This document shows positions 44,752 through 57,995 of a DNA stretch of 64,000 nucleotides, piece by piece. The number at the start of each line of letters is the position of its first letter. The first letter of the stretch is position 1. The notes below the pieces were generated by a model. That model was not told the origin of the DNA and did no database searches. It saw only the letters and a program-made list of their open reading frames with translations. Source of the DNA: Valencia hispanica (taxonomy: Eukaryota > Chordata > Actinopteri > Cyprinodontiformes > Valenciidae); contig OY747703.1 in NCBI GenBank assembly GCA_963556495.2, forward strand, positions 31,458,296 through 31,522,295, given 5' to 3'. The position numbers were made by a program, and so were the translations under genes.

Positions 44752-47700
44752 ATGAAGGACACGCCACTGTCCAACTGTGAGCGGGACTTCCTACTGAAGG
44801 CCATCGAGGAGAAAAAGGTGCGTTTTTATTGCAAATCTTTCAACTCGTCTATTTAGGAGGTCAGAAAACGGCCTGAATGCAATTATCCTCCGCGATGTTG
44901 TATTTAGCACATTAATCAAATTGAAAACATCCAGAATGTTGGATCATTTACTCACTTTCTCTGGTCACAGAAGTGCATTCATTGGCTTGCTCTGTCACTA
45001 TGGCACAATAGATCATCTCCAAAATAAATCTACAGTAAAGCAGTAATTTTCTTGGAAATAGTAAACATTAACCCTAACCAGAATCCAAATATGATTTTTC
45101 GGGGAATAGTAGACTTGCCATGGTGTGACCTTGGTGTCTTGTGAAAACAGAATGGTATTTGGGGCTGTTTTGACTTGACTCTTGAGTGTAGGCATATGTT
45201 ATATTTGTGGAGGATGGTGTAAAGTTCAAACCTCTTCAGATAGACTTGTTTCCAATCTCTCAGGAGATTGCCCACTACCCAAGACGAGAGACTGTATGTA
45301 CGCCTGACTTCTCAAGAAATGGCCTTCCATGTTTGTCTCTCTCATTGAATATATTTGGGGAGGTGAGAAGACGCACTGTAGAAGTATACAAGGTGAAATA
45401 GTTCGGAGTTGTAAGTCAAATATGCTTGTCACAATAAGTGTTTGGTCGATTATTGGTTGTAAGAATGCATCTTGACAGTAAATCACATACTGTTTAAAGC
45501 CCGTTTCTTTCCCCCCTTTAAATGGTGCCACATTTGTAAGAGACATACATTTTTAGGTTGAACAGCAGCAAGAAAAACATGCCCAATTATCACTGCCAGT
45601 GCAAAGCAGCTTATTCTCAGTTTACTCTTGTTGGTGTTGTTTATTGGATTGCAGGATTACGGTTTGAAGAAACAAGACAGACAGGCAGTCATTTATTGAT
45701 ATAACAAACAGTCTCAGTCGTGCAGGAGAAAACCATACAGAACAACAGCATCCTGGCGCCCCTTCGTGATGCTGGTCACCAGCTTGGTAACGCGTTGCTG
45801 TGGCGTCTCAATCTTCAACCAGCATTCGTTGGACATCAGACAGTGTGGATGTGTTGGTCGCTCTGGAACGAACAGAAGGCCCAAGATGATGCCACAGTTC
45901 ATCACCATCAAGCAATAATCAACAAAACACACATTTTCTTACTTTTGTGCTTAGTTTATGTAATGCGCCCAACAGAGCCACAGTATCTGATAGGAAGAGT
46001 TTCGGTCTGATTTAGTAGAATCGATAACAGAGCTTTGAAACCTACAGTTTAACCTTCCTGCTGTCTCTTCCTGCAGCGCCTGGATGGGCGACAGACGTAT
46101 GATTACAGGAAGACAAAAATCACTTTTGGGACTGATTATGGATGCTGCTTTGTGGATCTGGGACAAACCAGGTGAGTGTATGGTCAAATAGTAATAGCTC
46201 GGACTTAGGAAGCTGCTAAGACCCGATAAGAACATGTAATCTGTTTAATTCAGACTTTTACACTACCTTTGGAGGCAATCCTTCATGGTGGGCTAAAGCT
46301 GGTAAAAATAAAATGTAATGCAAAAACATGTAAAGGGCTAAATAAACAACTTTCTTTAAAAACAATGCTCATAATATTTTATATGTACTGTTTTAATGCA
46401 TGTATTTATTTCAATTCAATTCTCTTTTGCTCTTGCTGGAAACAAGTGTTATGTTCAATTTAAACTCATTTATTTGGACATTTTTTCCTTTATACTGGAC
46501 AATATTTATCCATATTTTCTTTGAGGTCCTTATCCACCCTTTTGTCACTACAACTGAAAATTGTTTGCTTTTTACAGTTCTGTGTTCATTTCGTGTTTAA
46601 GAGAACAGCAAACACAAAGTGGTGCAAAACTGTAAATTGAAAGAAAAAGAATACATGTTTTCTAAAATTGAAAATTGTGGCATGCAGATATATTTCCCCC
46701 ACTCCAATTTGATACCCCTAAATAAAATCCAGTGGAACCGACTGCCTGCAGAAGTTGCCTGAATACTAAATAACCGTCCCTATGGTGAGACATGAGCCAC
46801 GTTTCCACTATCGGCACTTCAGGGTAATTTCACCGGACTTTCCTTTGCCGGAGTAAATCGGTCAGCCCGCTCTCCTCAGCCTTCGTGTCTCCATACAAAA
46901 TTGGCCCTTTAAGGAATTTGCTAAGATGTCCGCATATCACGACCATTTCGGCAGTGTGTAACGTTACTGATCAGCGCCACAGCAGCAGAGAATAACAAGA
47001 GATCGACATGAAAGAAGCAGGGATGGTTGCTGCTTTCCTATTTGCTATGTTGTTATAAACTGCTTCGCCAGCAACTCTTCTTATTTTACAAAGCCGGTAC
47101 TTTGGCAACATCTGCTCATTTCCCTCTGAGTTACAACCAATCAGTGTAAGTTAACCACAGCTCCCACCCAGCGACTCTACTGGCCATTTCTGAGTCCATA
47201 CCCCAAAGCTGGTACTTGGTTCGTTCCTGAAAACGGCCTTGTCGGCTCAGCCCAGTGTAGTGGAGACACTGAAGTTCCAGTAAAATTACCCTGAGGTTCC
47301 TATAGTGGAAATGCGCCTATGGTGTTAGCAGCATCATGATGTGGGGTTTCTTTTCTTCTGCTGAGAGAGAGAATCTGGTCAGTCTGTGGGAAGATGGATC
47401 GAGCTAATTACAGGGTAATCCTGGAAGACAAACTATTTGAGGCTACTAAAGGCTGTATGTTGACTTAGGGGTTCACATTCTGGCTGAATAAGGACCCCAG
47501 ACATACAGCCAAAAAACTATTGAATGGTGTAGATCAAAGCATATTATTGTTAGAATTGACACAGAAGAATAGATAAAGTTTCCTTCCTGTAGATGTGCAA
47601 AGCTGGTAGAGACATACACCAGAAGATTTGCAGCAAAAGGTGGTTTTACAAACTATTGATTTTGTTTTTGATCGAGTTATGTGTCTGTACTTCTCAGGGT

Positions 47701-50700
47701 CATGGCCCAGGTGTCGTGCGAGCTGGTGGCGCCTAAGGAAAGTCGTCCTAACGAGGGAATCATGTTCTTTAACCTGGAGCTGTCACCGATGGCCTCCCCA
47801 GCTTTTGAGCAGGGAAGGTGAGGCCAACCTGAGGATTTTCTTTTTGTTCTGCTAAGGAATCGGACTCACGGCATGGCTTTTCATCCCTTCTTGTTTACCC
47901 TCTGCGTTTCATTATGGCTTAAAGAGTTTAGTCAGACTGTTGGAGCAGAAAATCAACTCTGGGATTTTATTTCCCCCTGCAGACAGTCAGAGCTGTCAGT
48001 GAAGCTGAACAGACAGCTGGAGAGATGCCTGAGGAACTCCAAGTGCATTGATACAGAGTCCCTGTGTGTGGTGTCTGGAGAAAAGGTGATGCACATGGCA
48101 AGACACACACTTCATAAGCTGACACACAACACAACACCTGCAATTAAACTGCTCACATCCCAGTTGAGGAGGCAGAGACAGTTTTGATTTTGTTGATACA
48201 TTTTAGGCTCCCAACTATTCAGTGTTTATTTTTAGAGACCTTTACTAGTTTGCAGCTATTTTCATAATCACTTCATTTTGTGGAATGCCCTCCAAACTTA
48301 TTGACATCCCCTAAAAGGATGTGTAAAAAGTTAAGTGGAACAGTTTCCTTTGGTCAGATGAGACCAAAATTAAACTTTCTTCTGCCAAAAAAAAAAAATT
48401 AATAACATTTACGGCTTAAATAAAATAAAATAAAAAATACTATAAATAAATATATATTGTGTGCTGACTATTGATCGTTCCTCTTTAGGTAAAAAAAAAA
48501 CAAAAAACTTCAGTTTTGTTTCTGTTCAACTGGAGAAGGTTACGACACATCAATCCATTGATTTGCTCAATGCATTTATTTAGGGTTTGGATGGGTTCAA
48601 AGTCACCTGGTGACAATGTAATGTAAAGCTGAGTATCATCTGCATAGTTATGGTAGCTAATCTAATAATAATCTGACCTAGTGGGAGCATGTAGATATTA
48701 AATAGGAGAGGCTCCAAGAGGGAGCCCTGGGGCACCCCACATGTGCTTTCTGTTTGTTCTGATAAAAAATTGCATATTGACACCAAGAAGTTCCTGTTCT
48801 TTAGGTAAGACTCAAACCAGCCAAGTATTGTGCCAGAGAGTCCGAGCCAGCTCTCTAGACGTTCCAATAATATATCATGGTCAACAGTGTCAAATGCTGC
48901 ACTGATGTCCAACAGAACCAGCACTGGGATTATAATAATAATAAACTTTATTTATAAAGCGCTTTTCATACAAAAAAATGCAGTTCAAAGTGCTTTACAG
49001 AATAAAAATCCCCCCACAAATTTAGGCATGAACACAATTATACTACCCTCTCCCCAATCCTATCTCCATGTGCGGACACATTAAAGAGCAACATTAAAAG
49101 GACATTTAAAATAGAAAATAGGATGGACACTGGGCCGAGTACAGATGAGCCAGGTTAGGTAAGGAAACGCCATCAAGGGAGCCATCTGCCCCAGCAGCAG
49201 CGGGTCAACAGCAGCAGCCGAGGCACCGACCCAGGGCGCCCAGAGGAGGGGAGGCTAGGTTTCTGACCTCGACCCAAGCACCACCTGGAGAGCACCCAGG
49301 CAGCTACAGCTGACCACCGCTCCCGGGGCAGAGGGCTCCCATAGAGGAAACACTGGAACGATGTGTCTATGTTTTTATTATCCGTGTAAAACAACAGGCT
49401 AACATGTTATAATACACAAATAATTAAATAAATTGATCGATAGGTAGGTAGGTAAATTAATAAATAGATTCTACCACAGTCTGTATTTATGCGGATGTCA
49501 TTGAAAGCTTTGTCGAGGACAGTCTCGGTGCTGTGGTGAGCGCGGAAACCAGACTGAAAAACATCAAATTGGTTAGTCATTGTTGGGAAGCTATTTAACT
49601 GCTGAAACAGCTTTTTCAATAATTTTACTAATGAATGGAAGATTAGAGATTGGCCTGTAGTTGTGCATTAACGTGTTGTCCAGATTTTTCTTCTTTAGTA
49701 GTGGTTTGATAACTGCTGTTTTTAAAGCCTGAGGGAAGACACCTGATATCAGGGAGGAGTTCACTATTTGAATCAATTCAGACTTAATGACTGGGAAAAC
49801 TTTCTTTAGAAAAACTGTGGGTAGGACATTGAGGCAACAAGAGGAGGAGCTTAATTGGTTAATGATTTCTTCAAGGTTTGTTTGGTTACATTTTTGGAAT
49901 TCAGACATTTTCTCTGCATTGGTGTTGAGTGCACATGACACTGGCAGTTTGTTTGGTACAGATATACAGATCAATCCTCTTATTTTCAAAATCTTTTCTG
50001 TAAAAAGCTTCCCATGCCCACACTTAACGATAGTTGGGTATCTGTGATGCTGTGGGCCACTTTCTTTTCTGGGTGCTCGGAAACTTGTTTGTGTGCACAA
50101 CATCATGGACTCTTGGAAATATTGTGAGATTTAGATAAAGAATTTGGTGAACTGTACCAGTAAGCTGAAAATTGGGTCATTTGGTCTATCGGCAGGACCA
50201 TGTCCCCAAACATGTGGCCAAATCAACATAGAAATAGTTCACCTGCCACATTACAACCCTATTCCTTGACAGTTTCAGTCCCCAGACCAAAAACGTTTGG
50301 AAAACCTGCAGGTTGAGGTAAAGAGCGAGTGTAGGAGAGGACCCTGGACTCTAGATGACCTACAGAGATTGTGCAAAGGGGTATAGTTAAAGATCCCTCT
50401 CTCTGTCTGCTCCAACCTTGTGAAATGTTATGGCAGACGACTAAATGGTGTCCTCATGGCAACAGGAGGTTGTACAAAGCTGGGGTCTGTTTGAATGAAA
50501 TTTTTTTTTTTTAATCACTTTTTTGTTAACATGTGACTTTTCCCCTCAACTAAACAGCTGTACTCTAGGTAAATGTTTTTGTGTGGAAACCTGAACAATG
50601 TTTAGGGCTAGCTTCCTTTGCGATGGTTTTGTAGGGTTGGTAAACTGTGGCATCACTCATTGTTTTAAAATGTACCCAGTTTATGGCAGTATTCATCTTT

Positions 50701-53700
50701 GCCCCAAGGTTGCACTATCTCTATTGTGCGTTTTTGCTGTGTTCAAAGCCGGGTCTCAGTGGCTGGCGTCCTTAATGTTTTAGATGTCAACCCACATGAA
50801 TCAAACGACTGGTTCGTTACCAGGCGTCTTTAATGTTGAGGAGGTCATTTACCTATTTAAATTAGCTGTCCTGGAACAAGGACATATCTAAAACCTGCAT
50901 GGCACTGACCCTTAAGGGAGTGTTTTCCAATCCTGGTTCTAAAGGCACACTGCATGTTTTAGGTGTTTCCTGCTTCAGTACACCTGTTTCAATGAATTGC
51001 TGATTACCAGGCTTTTAATGAACCACAATCATCTGAATAAGTTGTGTTAAAGCAGGGAAACATCTAAAACAAAAAGGCTGCTTTAAAGTGTTGTGTCCTC
51101 CACAACATGTGACAGTGTATGTTTTATATGTGTTCCCTTGACAATAAGTCACAGATCACCCGGTCTGGCACAAAGTCCTGTTGGACAGGTGGTGTCGTAT
51201 TGTTTATGCTGTTACAATGTTCGACCTACCCCACATGCACACCTATAAAGCAACAAGAAAGAGCCACGTGTTCTATCTGATAATAATCCTGTGGTCGTGA
51301 TCCAGGTGTGGCAGATCAGAGTGGACGTCCACACGCTGAATAACGATGGGAACCTGATGGATGCCGTCAGCGTAGCCGCCATCAGCGCTCTCAGTCACTT
51401 CAGACGCCCCGATGTCGGGATCCAGGGAGAGGAGGTCACAGTGGTGAGTCAGGCCGAGTCCACTGAGGACAGACTTAAAGTCAGATTTCTTCTTCACAGC
51501 AGGATGGTTGTTTTTTTCTGTCTGCAGTACAGTCCGGAGGAGAGAGACCCCATTCCTCTGAGTATCTACCACATGCCCATCAGCATCAGCTTCGCCTTCT
51601 TCCAGCAGGGGTGAGGATTCACTTTTGTCCAATCTGATGCAGATATTCTCCTTCATCTAAAACAAATCAAAATAGAAATTTTCTAGCAGAAAAAAACTTA
51701 CAAGAAATATGGTGTTTCTACCTCATCAGTTTTGCAGAAGTTGTTACCGTTGCTCACCAAATAATTGTCCATGTAGACTCGCTGTACTCAGCTGAAGCAT
51801 CAGAAACAATCCATAAAATATTGAACATGAAATAATTCTCTAATTAATTTAATTAATCATTTATATACTGTCAAATAACTAAAAAATAATTTCAAGGAAC
51901 TTATTAAGCCCTAAATTATTCATACCCCATGTTGATTTACGTCTGTTTCTGATAAGAAATTAGATAAACTATTATAAAACAATGTACAAAACAAAATCGG
52001 TTTGTAAAACATAATTTATCTGTTTTTATTTCCATTTTAATCAACCAATCAAACCCTTCTTTTAATTCTTGATCAGATTTAGCATGTTTCCACTGGTATT
52101 TCGATGAGTTATCTTTAGTGATAAGTTCTAAATATTTGAGTTTGGAAGGGCTCCTTGTCAGAAACATGTTTTTCAAATTAAAAGATCACTTTAAGCCTAA
52201 ATCTGCTAGGGGTGTGACTAATGGGGGGCTAAAGTAAACATAAAATAGTGCCAGTTTCCTTCCCGTTCATGTTCATATTTCATCCAAAAAAATCCACCAA
52301 CAGGCCCTTTTGATTTCCCTGTTGGATAAATTATGCGGGTTGAATTCAACAAATAAAATAGGAACCCCTGTAAAACGCTGAATGTTGTAGAATTTCTTCA
52401 TGTGTTGACATGACCTAATGAAGACATAATTTGGCTTCCCCCACTTTTAATATTTCTAGTGAAAGAGCAGTAAAGGAAATATTGGCTGCTGCTCCTCTCT
52501 TATACCAGCTTCTATGTGGGAGATTCTTGGACTCAGCGCAGCATGCTGCTATCACAAGCTCATCTGTTAAGAAAACATGTTAGGAGCTATCAATGAGTCA
52601 CACAAAAACAGCGGGTTAGCCTGCTACTTTAGTAAGCTTTAAAATGCTCGATTGTTGTCTACTTTGTGGTCATATGTGCTAAGTCAGACAGTCCTAAAAT
52701 CTAATAAATCAGGAAAGAAAGAAAGAAAGAAAGAAAGAGAAATTATAAAAATATGTCTGTTTTGGATGAAGTGTTGGAATATTAAAGACAATTTTTTAAA
52801 ATTGAATGAACCCTGTGATGAAGCAAGGAAGGCTGTCTTGCAGAAACTCTGGATGGACAAAAAAATCATCCACAATACTAATTTAAATTGTGTAATAATG
52901 ATCAAATTTACCATGGATTTAATGTTTGTGTCAGCAAGTTTTATTCTTATGAAAGACATGTTTTTTTTGTTGTCGTCTCAAATGAAGTATGTGCAGTTTG
53001 TTTGTATTTATAGCAACTTTACATGCTCTTTACAAGTAACTTAAATTATAAAGTTAAGTTAATGCTTTACGTTGTGAAGCCTTACGTTTAGAACAAAAAT
53101 AGACTTTGGCTCTACAGATTAAAAATCTATTGAAAAGAAATCGGATTCAGGTCAAATTGTAGAACAAAACAAAAAACATTAGCACAGGCTGTGAAATCTA
53201 CAGTTTCTTATAAAACCTGTTAAACTATGTTGGATTTTTAAAAATATTCAAATTAAACACAACACACGTTTTGGTGTTGCTGTATAACTAAAAATGTTAA
53301 ATATACTCAATCTATATGTAATTTTCGCAGATTATTGTTTAAGCGATTGTAAAAGACAGCACAGTAATGATTGATCTTGTTACCTATCTTCTGAATATGT
53401 TGCTTCTTTATTATGTAGTACATGGCAGCTAAGTTGGAGTCCTGTCATGTCAATGTTCTTTCTCCAGAACGTACCTGCTGGTGGACCCATGTGAACGGGA
53501 GGAGCGAGTGATGGACGGCCTGCTGATGATCGCCATGAACAAACACCGAGAAATCTGCTCCATTCAGTCCAGCGGGGGCATCATGCTACTGAAAGAGCAG
53601 GTGAGCAGACTAGAATACTGTCGTTCTTCTTCATCAACTTCCACTTTGAACTTTTATCTGGTTTTTTTGTTTGTTTCAAATGGACTTTCCAAAACTGGGT

Positions 53701-56700
53701 TTAGCTCGTCTTGCACAGTGCTTATCCAACCGGTTCCTGCCTAAAAAGGTGTTTAGATGTTTTCATTGGCTGCTCAGCATCTATGGAAACTGTTTTTAGA
53801 TCATGGCCCCAACATTTACCTTGTCAACCTTGTTTTCCTTCATTTCAAATCACTTTAATTACTTGTGTTGCTTAGAAATGTTTTAGACAAATAAACATAC
53901 ACTTAAACAACACTTACATTATTTACATATATGCAGCATATACAATTGATGCATTTAATTCAGTTTAAAAAGTTTAAAAAAAATATTTCTACTCCTGCCG
54001 TGGCTCCTGTTAGTGGCACTAAAGTAATACATAATGGGAAATTACAAGATCCTCCAGCATAGTTAGGTCAGAGTCATTTCTAGAGATGCACCGATCATGC
54101 TTTTTCTGCCCAATACCGTGCACTGGCTTCCAGTTCCTTTTGAGAACTGACCTGTTGATTCCTATTTTAACTGATACCAATCAGCTGCATTAGTCTACAA
54201 GGGATTAAACTAAAGAAGAGGCATCAAAGTACAGCGATTGATGCATTTAAAGACAGAAAGTGTTTTTTAGTTGTGATGAATTTGACTAGCTGATCACCAG
54301 TCCAAGCTGATCGAGAGAAAATTTCATTCTGATCTCTGGTTCATTGACTGATTTTATTACATACCAAACATCAAAGAGGTCCACATTTAAATACAAAAAA
54401 AAAATAAAAGTAAGAAATAATAATAAATCACTACATCACACTAAAACACATAGACTTTTTATCCAGTACTTCCAATAGCATGATAGGTAGTAAGTATCAC
54501 TTAGTGTAGGGCTCGTTAGAACTTTAATAACAATTTGCGACTCCTTTACATGTAAATTTAAAAATTAGATTTCTCAGTAGAGCGTGAAATGCCAGTGCAT
54601 TATTGGGCATGAATATAAAACTTGCACTAGACCATCCAGGAAGTTTAAGCAATACTCTGAAAGCATCATTGTATGCAACCTGTAGCTGTTTTTGTTTGAG
54701 CTTTGCAGTAGCTACATCACAACTGTTTAGTATACAATGGAGTACAGTATGCTTTGAATAGAGCAATTTTCACATCATCTGTACACAGATGCACAGATTG
54801 ATTCTTCTCTCATTGTTTTGTAACTATAGTTAGTTTTGGTAAATCATCGTTGCCTTGCAAACTATTCAACTGAGCAGAAAAGAGTCAATTATAGCTGTTG
54901 TGGGACATGACTGTGTTATGCCTGCGCTTGCTAGCCCACGGCAGATTCTGTCATTGTACTACTCCTAACTATATTCAGAATAATACTAATAAAGCTGTAA
55001 CTGCATTGATTTTTCTTATTATTTTAGTAACTGTCCTCATTCCCCCCCCCCTGTGCTGTTGAAGGTGATGAGATGCAGTAAAATAGCCAGCGTCAAAGTG
55101 TCCGAGATCACAGAGCTCATAAACAAGGCGCTGTTAAATGACAAGACTGCCAGGTGAGCTGTGAGATTCTAATATTTGTGTTAAGTTTAAGACTGAAAAC
55201 TTTAGACTCAACATAATATAGAGACTGGTGTATGTTCAATGTTGGCCTACATTTTGTTTTTTTTATCGCAACTTAGATCATGGAGTCCTGAAAATCATTT
55301 TGGATATATAGTCAAAGTGTTGCAGACTCTTACTTAGATATAAACTTAGATTTGTTTGCAAGATTTCCAGTATTAACGTTATATTTTTCAGTGTTTCTTT
55401 TATTCAAAGTGAATAAATTCCTCTGATTATTTTGTGTGAGCATCCAATCCCTGTGCTGTGCATCTGATCTGGAACAAAGTTGGTACATCCAAGCCAGCAG
55501 ATGGCAGCATAATGTTCATTTTTAGACTGTTGTGTAAAAGATTCGATTCATGTTCTTACTCATGTCATATTTTTAATAGCAGGTTTGTGCAGCCGTACCG
55601 TGTTAACATGTAGATGATTGTAGTATTTTGTATAGAAATCCAACAGGATTTATTTTTTATTATGGGTGAGTCTGCTCATTATTTTCTTAATATTTTCTGG
55701 TGTTTCTAAACTTTATTTCCTTTTGCTGGTTGTTTTGGCAAACAAAAACAGCTTTTTAAAAATAATTTATGAATTCTATGAACTATTGATTATTACACTG
55801 TGATTAAATTACATATTTGGTCAAATCTAAGTTTACGACTTGCACTCGACTAAGGATTTGTCTTTGTTTTGGATTTGAGTCGAGAGATGGGTGGAAAGAC
55901 TTGCTTGTGATTCGCAAAACAGTGACTTGGTTGCACCTTATGAAAAATCCCAACTTGTAATTTCAGAAGATAAATCAGTGTCTTGTGTTTTTGTAATTTC
56001 TCAGGAAAGCAGGTGGTAGGTGTGGTTTTGCAGAGTCCATGCCTCAGGAGCGCATCACAGCTCTGAAAACGGACCAGACAGCCGTGGAGATGACAGGTGT
56101 CAGTGAGACAGCCAGCAGCATTGTCCAGAAAGCCGAAGCCCCATCTCAAACGTATCCTGAACTTATCTTAAATGAGAACAAAGAATGCGTGTCATACATC
56201 TCTGTTAGTTAGCGTCTTTAACCCCTTTCGGCAGTGCACCATCCCCATTGGTACGAGCACCAGGGGTCGGACAGATAGGGGCGGGTCTGAGCAACACCTG
56301 GGGCCTGGAAGAGGAGGAGATGGAGGATGGGGAAAGCAGTGACGGGGACAGTGTGGAAGAAGTCACAAAGATGAAGGAGGAACAGCAAAGTGAAGACGGA
56401 GGCAGAAAAGGTTTGCTTATTATACAACAGTCATGAACAAGTTTTGTATAACATACAGTGTTGTGAAAAAAGTGCCCTTATTAATGTTTTTTTCTGTTTT
56501 TGGTTGTTTGTCACTCTTAAATGTTTCAGATCATGAAACAAATTGTAATATTAGAAAAATGTGAGCAAATACAAAAAAAAACACAAAAAACTTTTTTTTA
56601 AAACTAATTATTTCATTCATTAAGGCAAAAAAGTTACCTAAACCAACCTGGCCCTTTGTGAAAAGAGACTTCCAACCTTGTTAAATAAAGTACCTTTTTT

Positions 56701-57712
56701 TTTTAGAAAGCTGAGCTTAACTTCACAAGCTAAACCCACATTACCAAAAGCTATCTGGATAATTAAACAGAAAATATTCTGTTTAATGAAAAAAACAAAA
56801 GTGGTCAGAAACACACTGCCATACTAAAAGCAAAAGCATGATGGTGTGATGGTTTGGGGCTACTTCAGTCCTGGATGTCTTGTCATAATTGATGGAATCA
56901 TGAATTTTGCTCTGTATGAGAATGTCCTGCAGGAGTATTTCCAGACATCAGTACAATATCTTAAGCTTAATCACACTTTGGTTATGTAGAAAAGCTACAG
57001 CTAAAGTTTTTGATTGGCCTAGCCAAAGTCTGAACTTAAATTCAATTTAGAAAATGTAGTATGACCTCAAACTTGCTGTCCATACTGGAAAACCCTCCAA
57101 CATGCCTGAATTAAAACATTTCTGCAAAGCAGAGTTGGCCAAAATTCCACACTGGTAATGTTAAAAACTAATTTCCAGCAATCACAAACTCTTGATGTCA
57201 TGCGTTGCTGCTAAGGATAGCTCTAGTCATTAGGGTTAGGGAGAGTTCCTTTATCCACGGAGAGCCAGGTAGGTTTGAATAACTTTTATCCCTTAATGAA
57301 TTAAAACATCATTTTAAAACTGCTTTTTGTATTTTCTCAAATTTAACCAGTATTAAAATTTGTTTCAGTTGAAACATTTAAATGGAACCAAAAAAGAAAA
57401 AATTGTATAGGGGAAAGCTTAAATCAAATCTAATCAAAGCTTAAACTTAAATCACAGCACTGTAAAATTGCTCTTTTCTTTTAGTTGATGTTGTGGAGTT
57501 ATTAGACAGTGACGAAGAGGAGGAGGAGGTGGTCATCCTTTATCCTGAGACAACAGAGAAACCTAAGTAAGGGCACCTGCTTTTTTTCCTTGGTTAGAGC
57601 TCATGAAGTAAACAAATTGTTTCTAAGGCTGGGTTCTTTTTTCATTAGAAATGCAGGATCCAGTTCTGGCCAGAAGAGGGAAGCAACATCCAGGAGACAG
57701 CAGAAAAAATGA
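44752..57712 (+). CDS. exosc9: Exosome component 9 (Rrp45 / PM-Scl-75)
   Basis: This is a non-catalytic RNase PH-fold subunit of the nine-subunit exosome ring, which threads RNA to its nucleases in nucleus and cytoplasm. Twelve coding exons (44,752-44,817; 46,077-46,171; 47,698-47,817; 47,983-48,085; 51,306-51,443; 51,528-51,610; 53,468-53,600; 55,065-55,153; 56,005-56,151; 56,235-56,410; 57,485-57,566; 57,649-57,712) total 1,296 nt, or 431 aa plus stop, with GT/AG junctions throughout. It begins [20 protein letters not shown]; RNase PH blocks include [37 protein letters not shown] and [20 protein letters not shown]. The acidic C-tail contains [19 protein letters not shown], like the SUMO-interacting and acidic segment of human EXOSC9, and ends in a basic SRRQQKK tract. 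Length is close to human (439). Confidence 0.96.
45714..45935 (-). pseudogene. Possible transposase 3' fragment in exosc9 intron 1
   Basis: A 72-codon - frame contains [20 protein letters not shown] and [10 protein letters not shown]. This loosely resembles the C-terminal W-x-x-I-P-Q-x-x-V-x-x-L-V-x-S-M pattern of Tc1/mariner transposases. Evidence is limited to this similarity. Confidence 0.35.
46794..47319. mobile_element. TIR element (MITE), copy 2 of 2
   Basis: The left end AGCCACGTTTCCACTATCGG and the inverted right end AGGCGCATTTCCACTATAGG match. Continuing inward, CACTTCAGGGTAATTT pairs with the complement of AAATTACCCTGAGGTT. The body is shared with the copy at 14,437-14,858. Possible 3-bp flanks ATG occur on both sides. 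It is inserted within a Tc1 remnant that continues at 47,320. Confidence 0.72.
47320..47590 (+). pseudogene. Tc1-like transposase remnant in exosc9 intron 2
   Basis: The + strand reads as decayed [11 protein letters not shown], then [15 protein letters not shown], then a [13 protein letters not shown] block equivalent to the conserved DNDPKHT-motif of Tc1 transposases. Stops interrupt it. The MITE at 46,794-47,319 lies immediately upstream. Confidence 0.6.
48540..50115 (-). mobile_element. L2/Maui-type LINE reverse transcriptase fragment in exosc9 intron 4, split
   Basis: On the - strand, from 50,106, the reading contains [39 protein letters not shown], then (after an interruption) [40 protein letters not shown] and an NYADDTQLY catalytic block. 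These are L2-clade RT motifs. The segment at about 48,930-49,470 is a separate insertion. Endonuclease and the 3' tail are absent. It is antisense to exosc9. Confidence 0.85.
48930..49470 (-). mobile_element. Retroposon inserted in the L2 LINE
   Basis: It starts with TAATAATAATAAACTTTATT and TATAAAGCGCTTTTCATAC, the inverse of a common L2-like 3' tail (compare 35,780-35,815). It then carries a GC-rich block (49,180-49,340) of repeat type. The LINE reading resumes at CTACCACAGTCTGTATTTAT. Flanks GATTATA and GATTCTA may be a degraded target duplication. Confidence 0.55.
50190..50500 (+). pseudogene. Tc1/mariner-type transposase C-terminal remnant
   Basis: The + strand contains [20 protein letters not shown] followed by M-A-T-G-G-C-T-K. 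This matches a recurrent fish transposase end, roughly [20 protein letters not shown]. It is preceded by stop-broken text around 50,220-50,390. No termini were found. Confidence 0.55.
52716..52739. repeat. (GAAA)n microsatellite
   Basis: Six GAAA units in exosc9 intron 6. Confidence 0.85.
54320..54790 (-). pseudogene. Non-LTR retrotransposon C-terminal fragment
   Basis: An 80-codon - frame includes [20 protein letters not shown], then S-S-A-S, then [15 protein letters not shown]. This resembles the C-terminal region of fish LINE reverse transcriptases ([20 protein letters not shown]...RNL.YKF). It lies antisense in exosc9 intron 7. Confidence 0.6.
56456..57462 (+). mobile_element. Tc1-like transposon filling exosc9 intron 10
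   Basis: The termini CAGTGTTGTGAAAAAAGTG and the inverse of CTTAAATCACAGCACTG pair imperfectly. TA flanks both ends (56,454-56,455 and 57,463-57,464). Inside, decayed transposase text appears: [19 protein letters not shown] at 56,840-56,890, then a [14 protein letters not shown] region near 57,020. Only 45 bp of intron precede it and 22 bp follow it. The exon 11 acceptor tract TGCTCTTTTCTTTTAG lies outside the element. Confidence 0.82.
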
Positions 57713-57740
57713 CTGTTCAGTCGATCTGGCGGCATCTTAA

Positions 57741-57801
57741 AATAAAAAATAAAATAAAATGACATTCAAATACTTTGTAAATGTAACATTGATCAAATAA
57801 A
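57741..57801 (+). terminator. exosc9 polyadenylation signals
   Basis: AATAAA occurs at 57,741-57,746, with overlapping AATAAA-like repeats directly after it, and again at 57,796-57,801, 30-90 nt past the stop. The 3' UTR is therefore very short. Confidence 0.6.
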
Positions 57802-57995
57802 TGTATTTTTCAAATCGTTTTGGGTTTATTAAATGCTTATAAATCAATACATATACATAAGACATTTATTCATTTTTTATATATAAATATATTATATATT
57901 ATATAATAATTGCAAGGGTTGTTAAATGTCCATAGATTACGAAAATATTAGTTTACCAAATGGTGGACTGAAAAGAAGGGGCAGCAAGAAAAGAC

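Noticed and set aside
48940..48955. Short ATA/ATT repeats as possible CRISPR-like spacing
   Set aside because: They are simple AT repeats within a retroposon tail. No spaced repeat array of any kind exists in the window.
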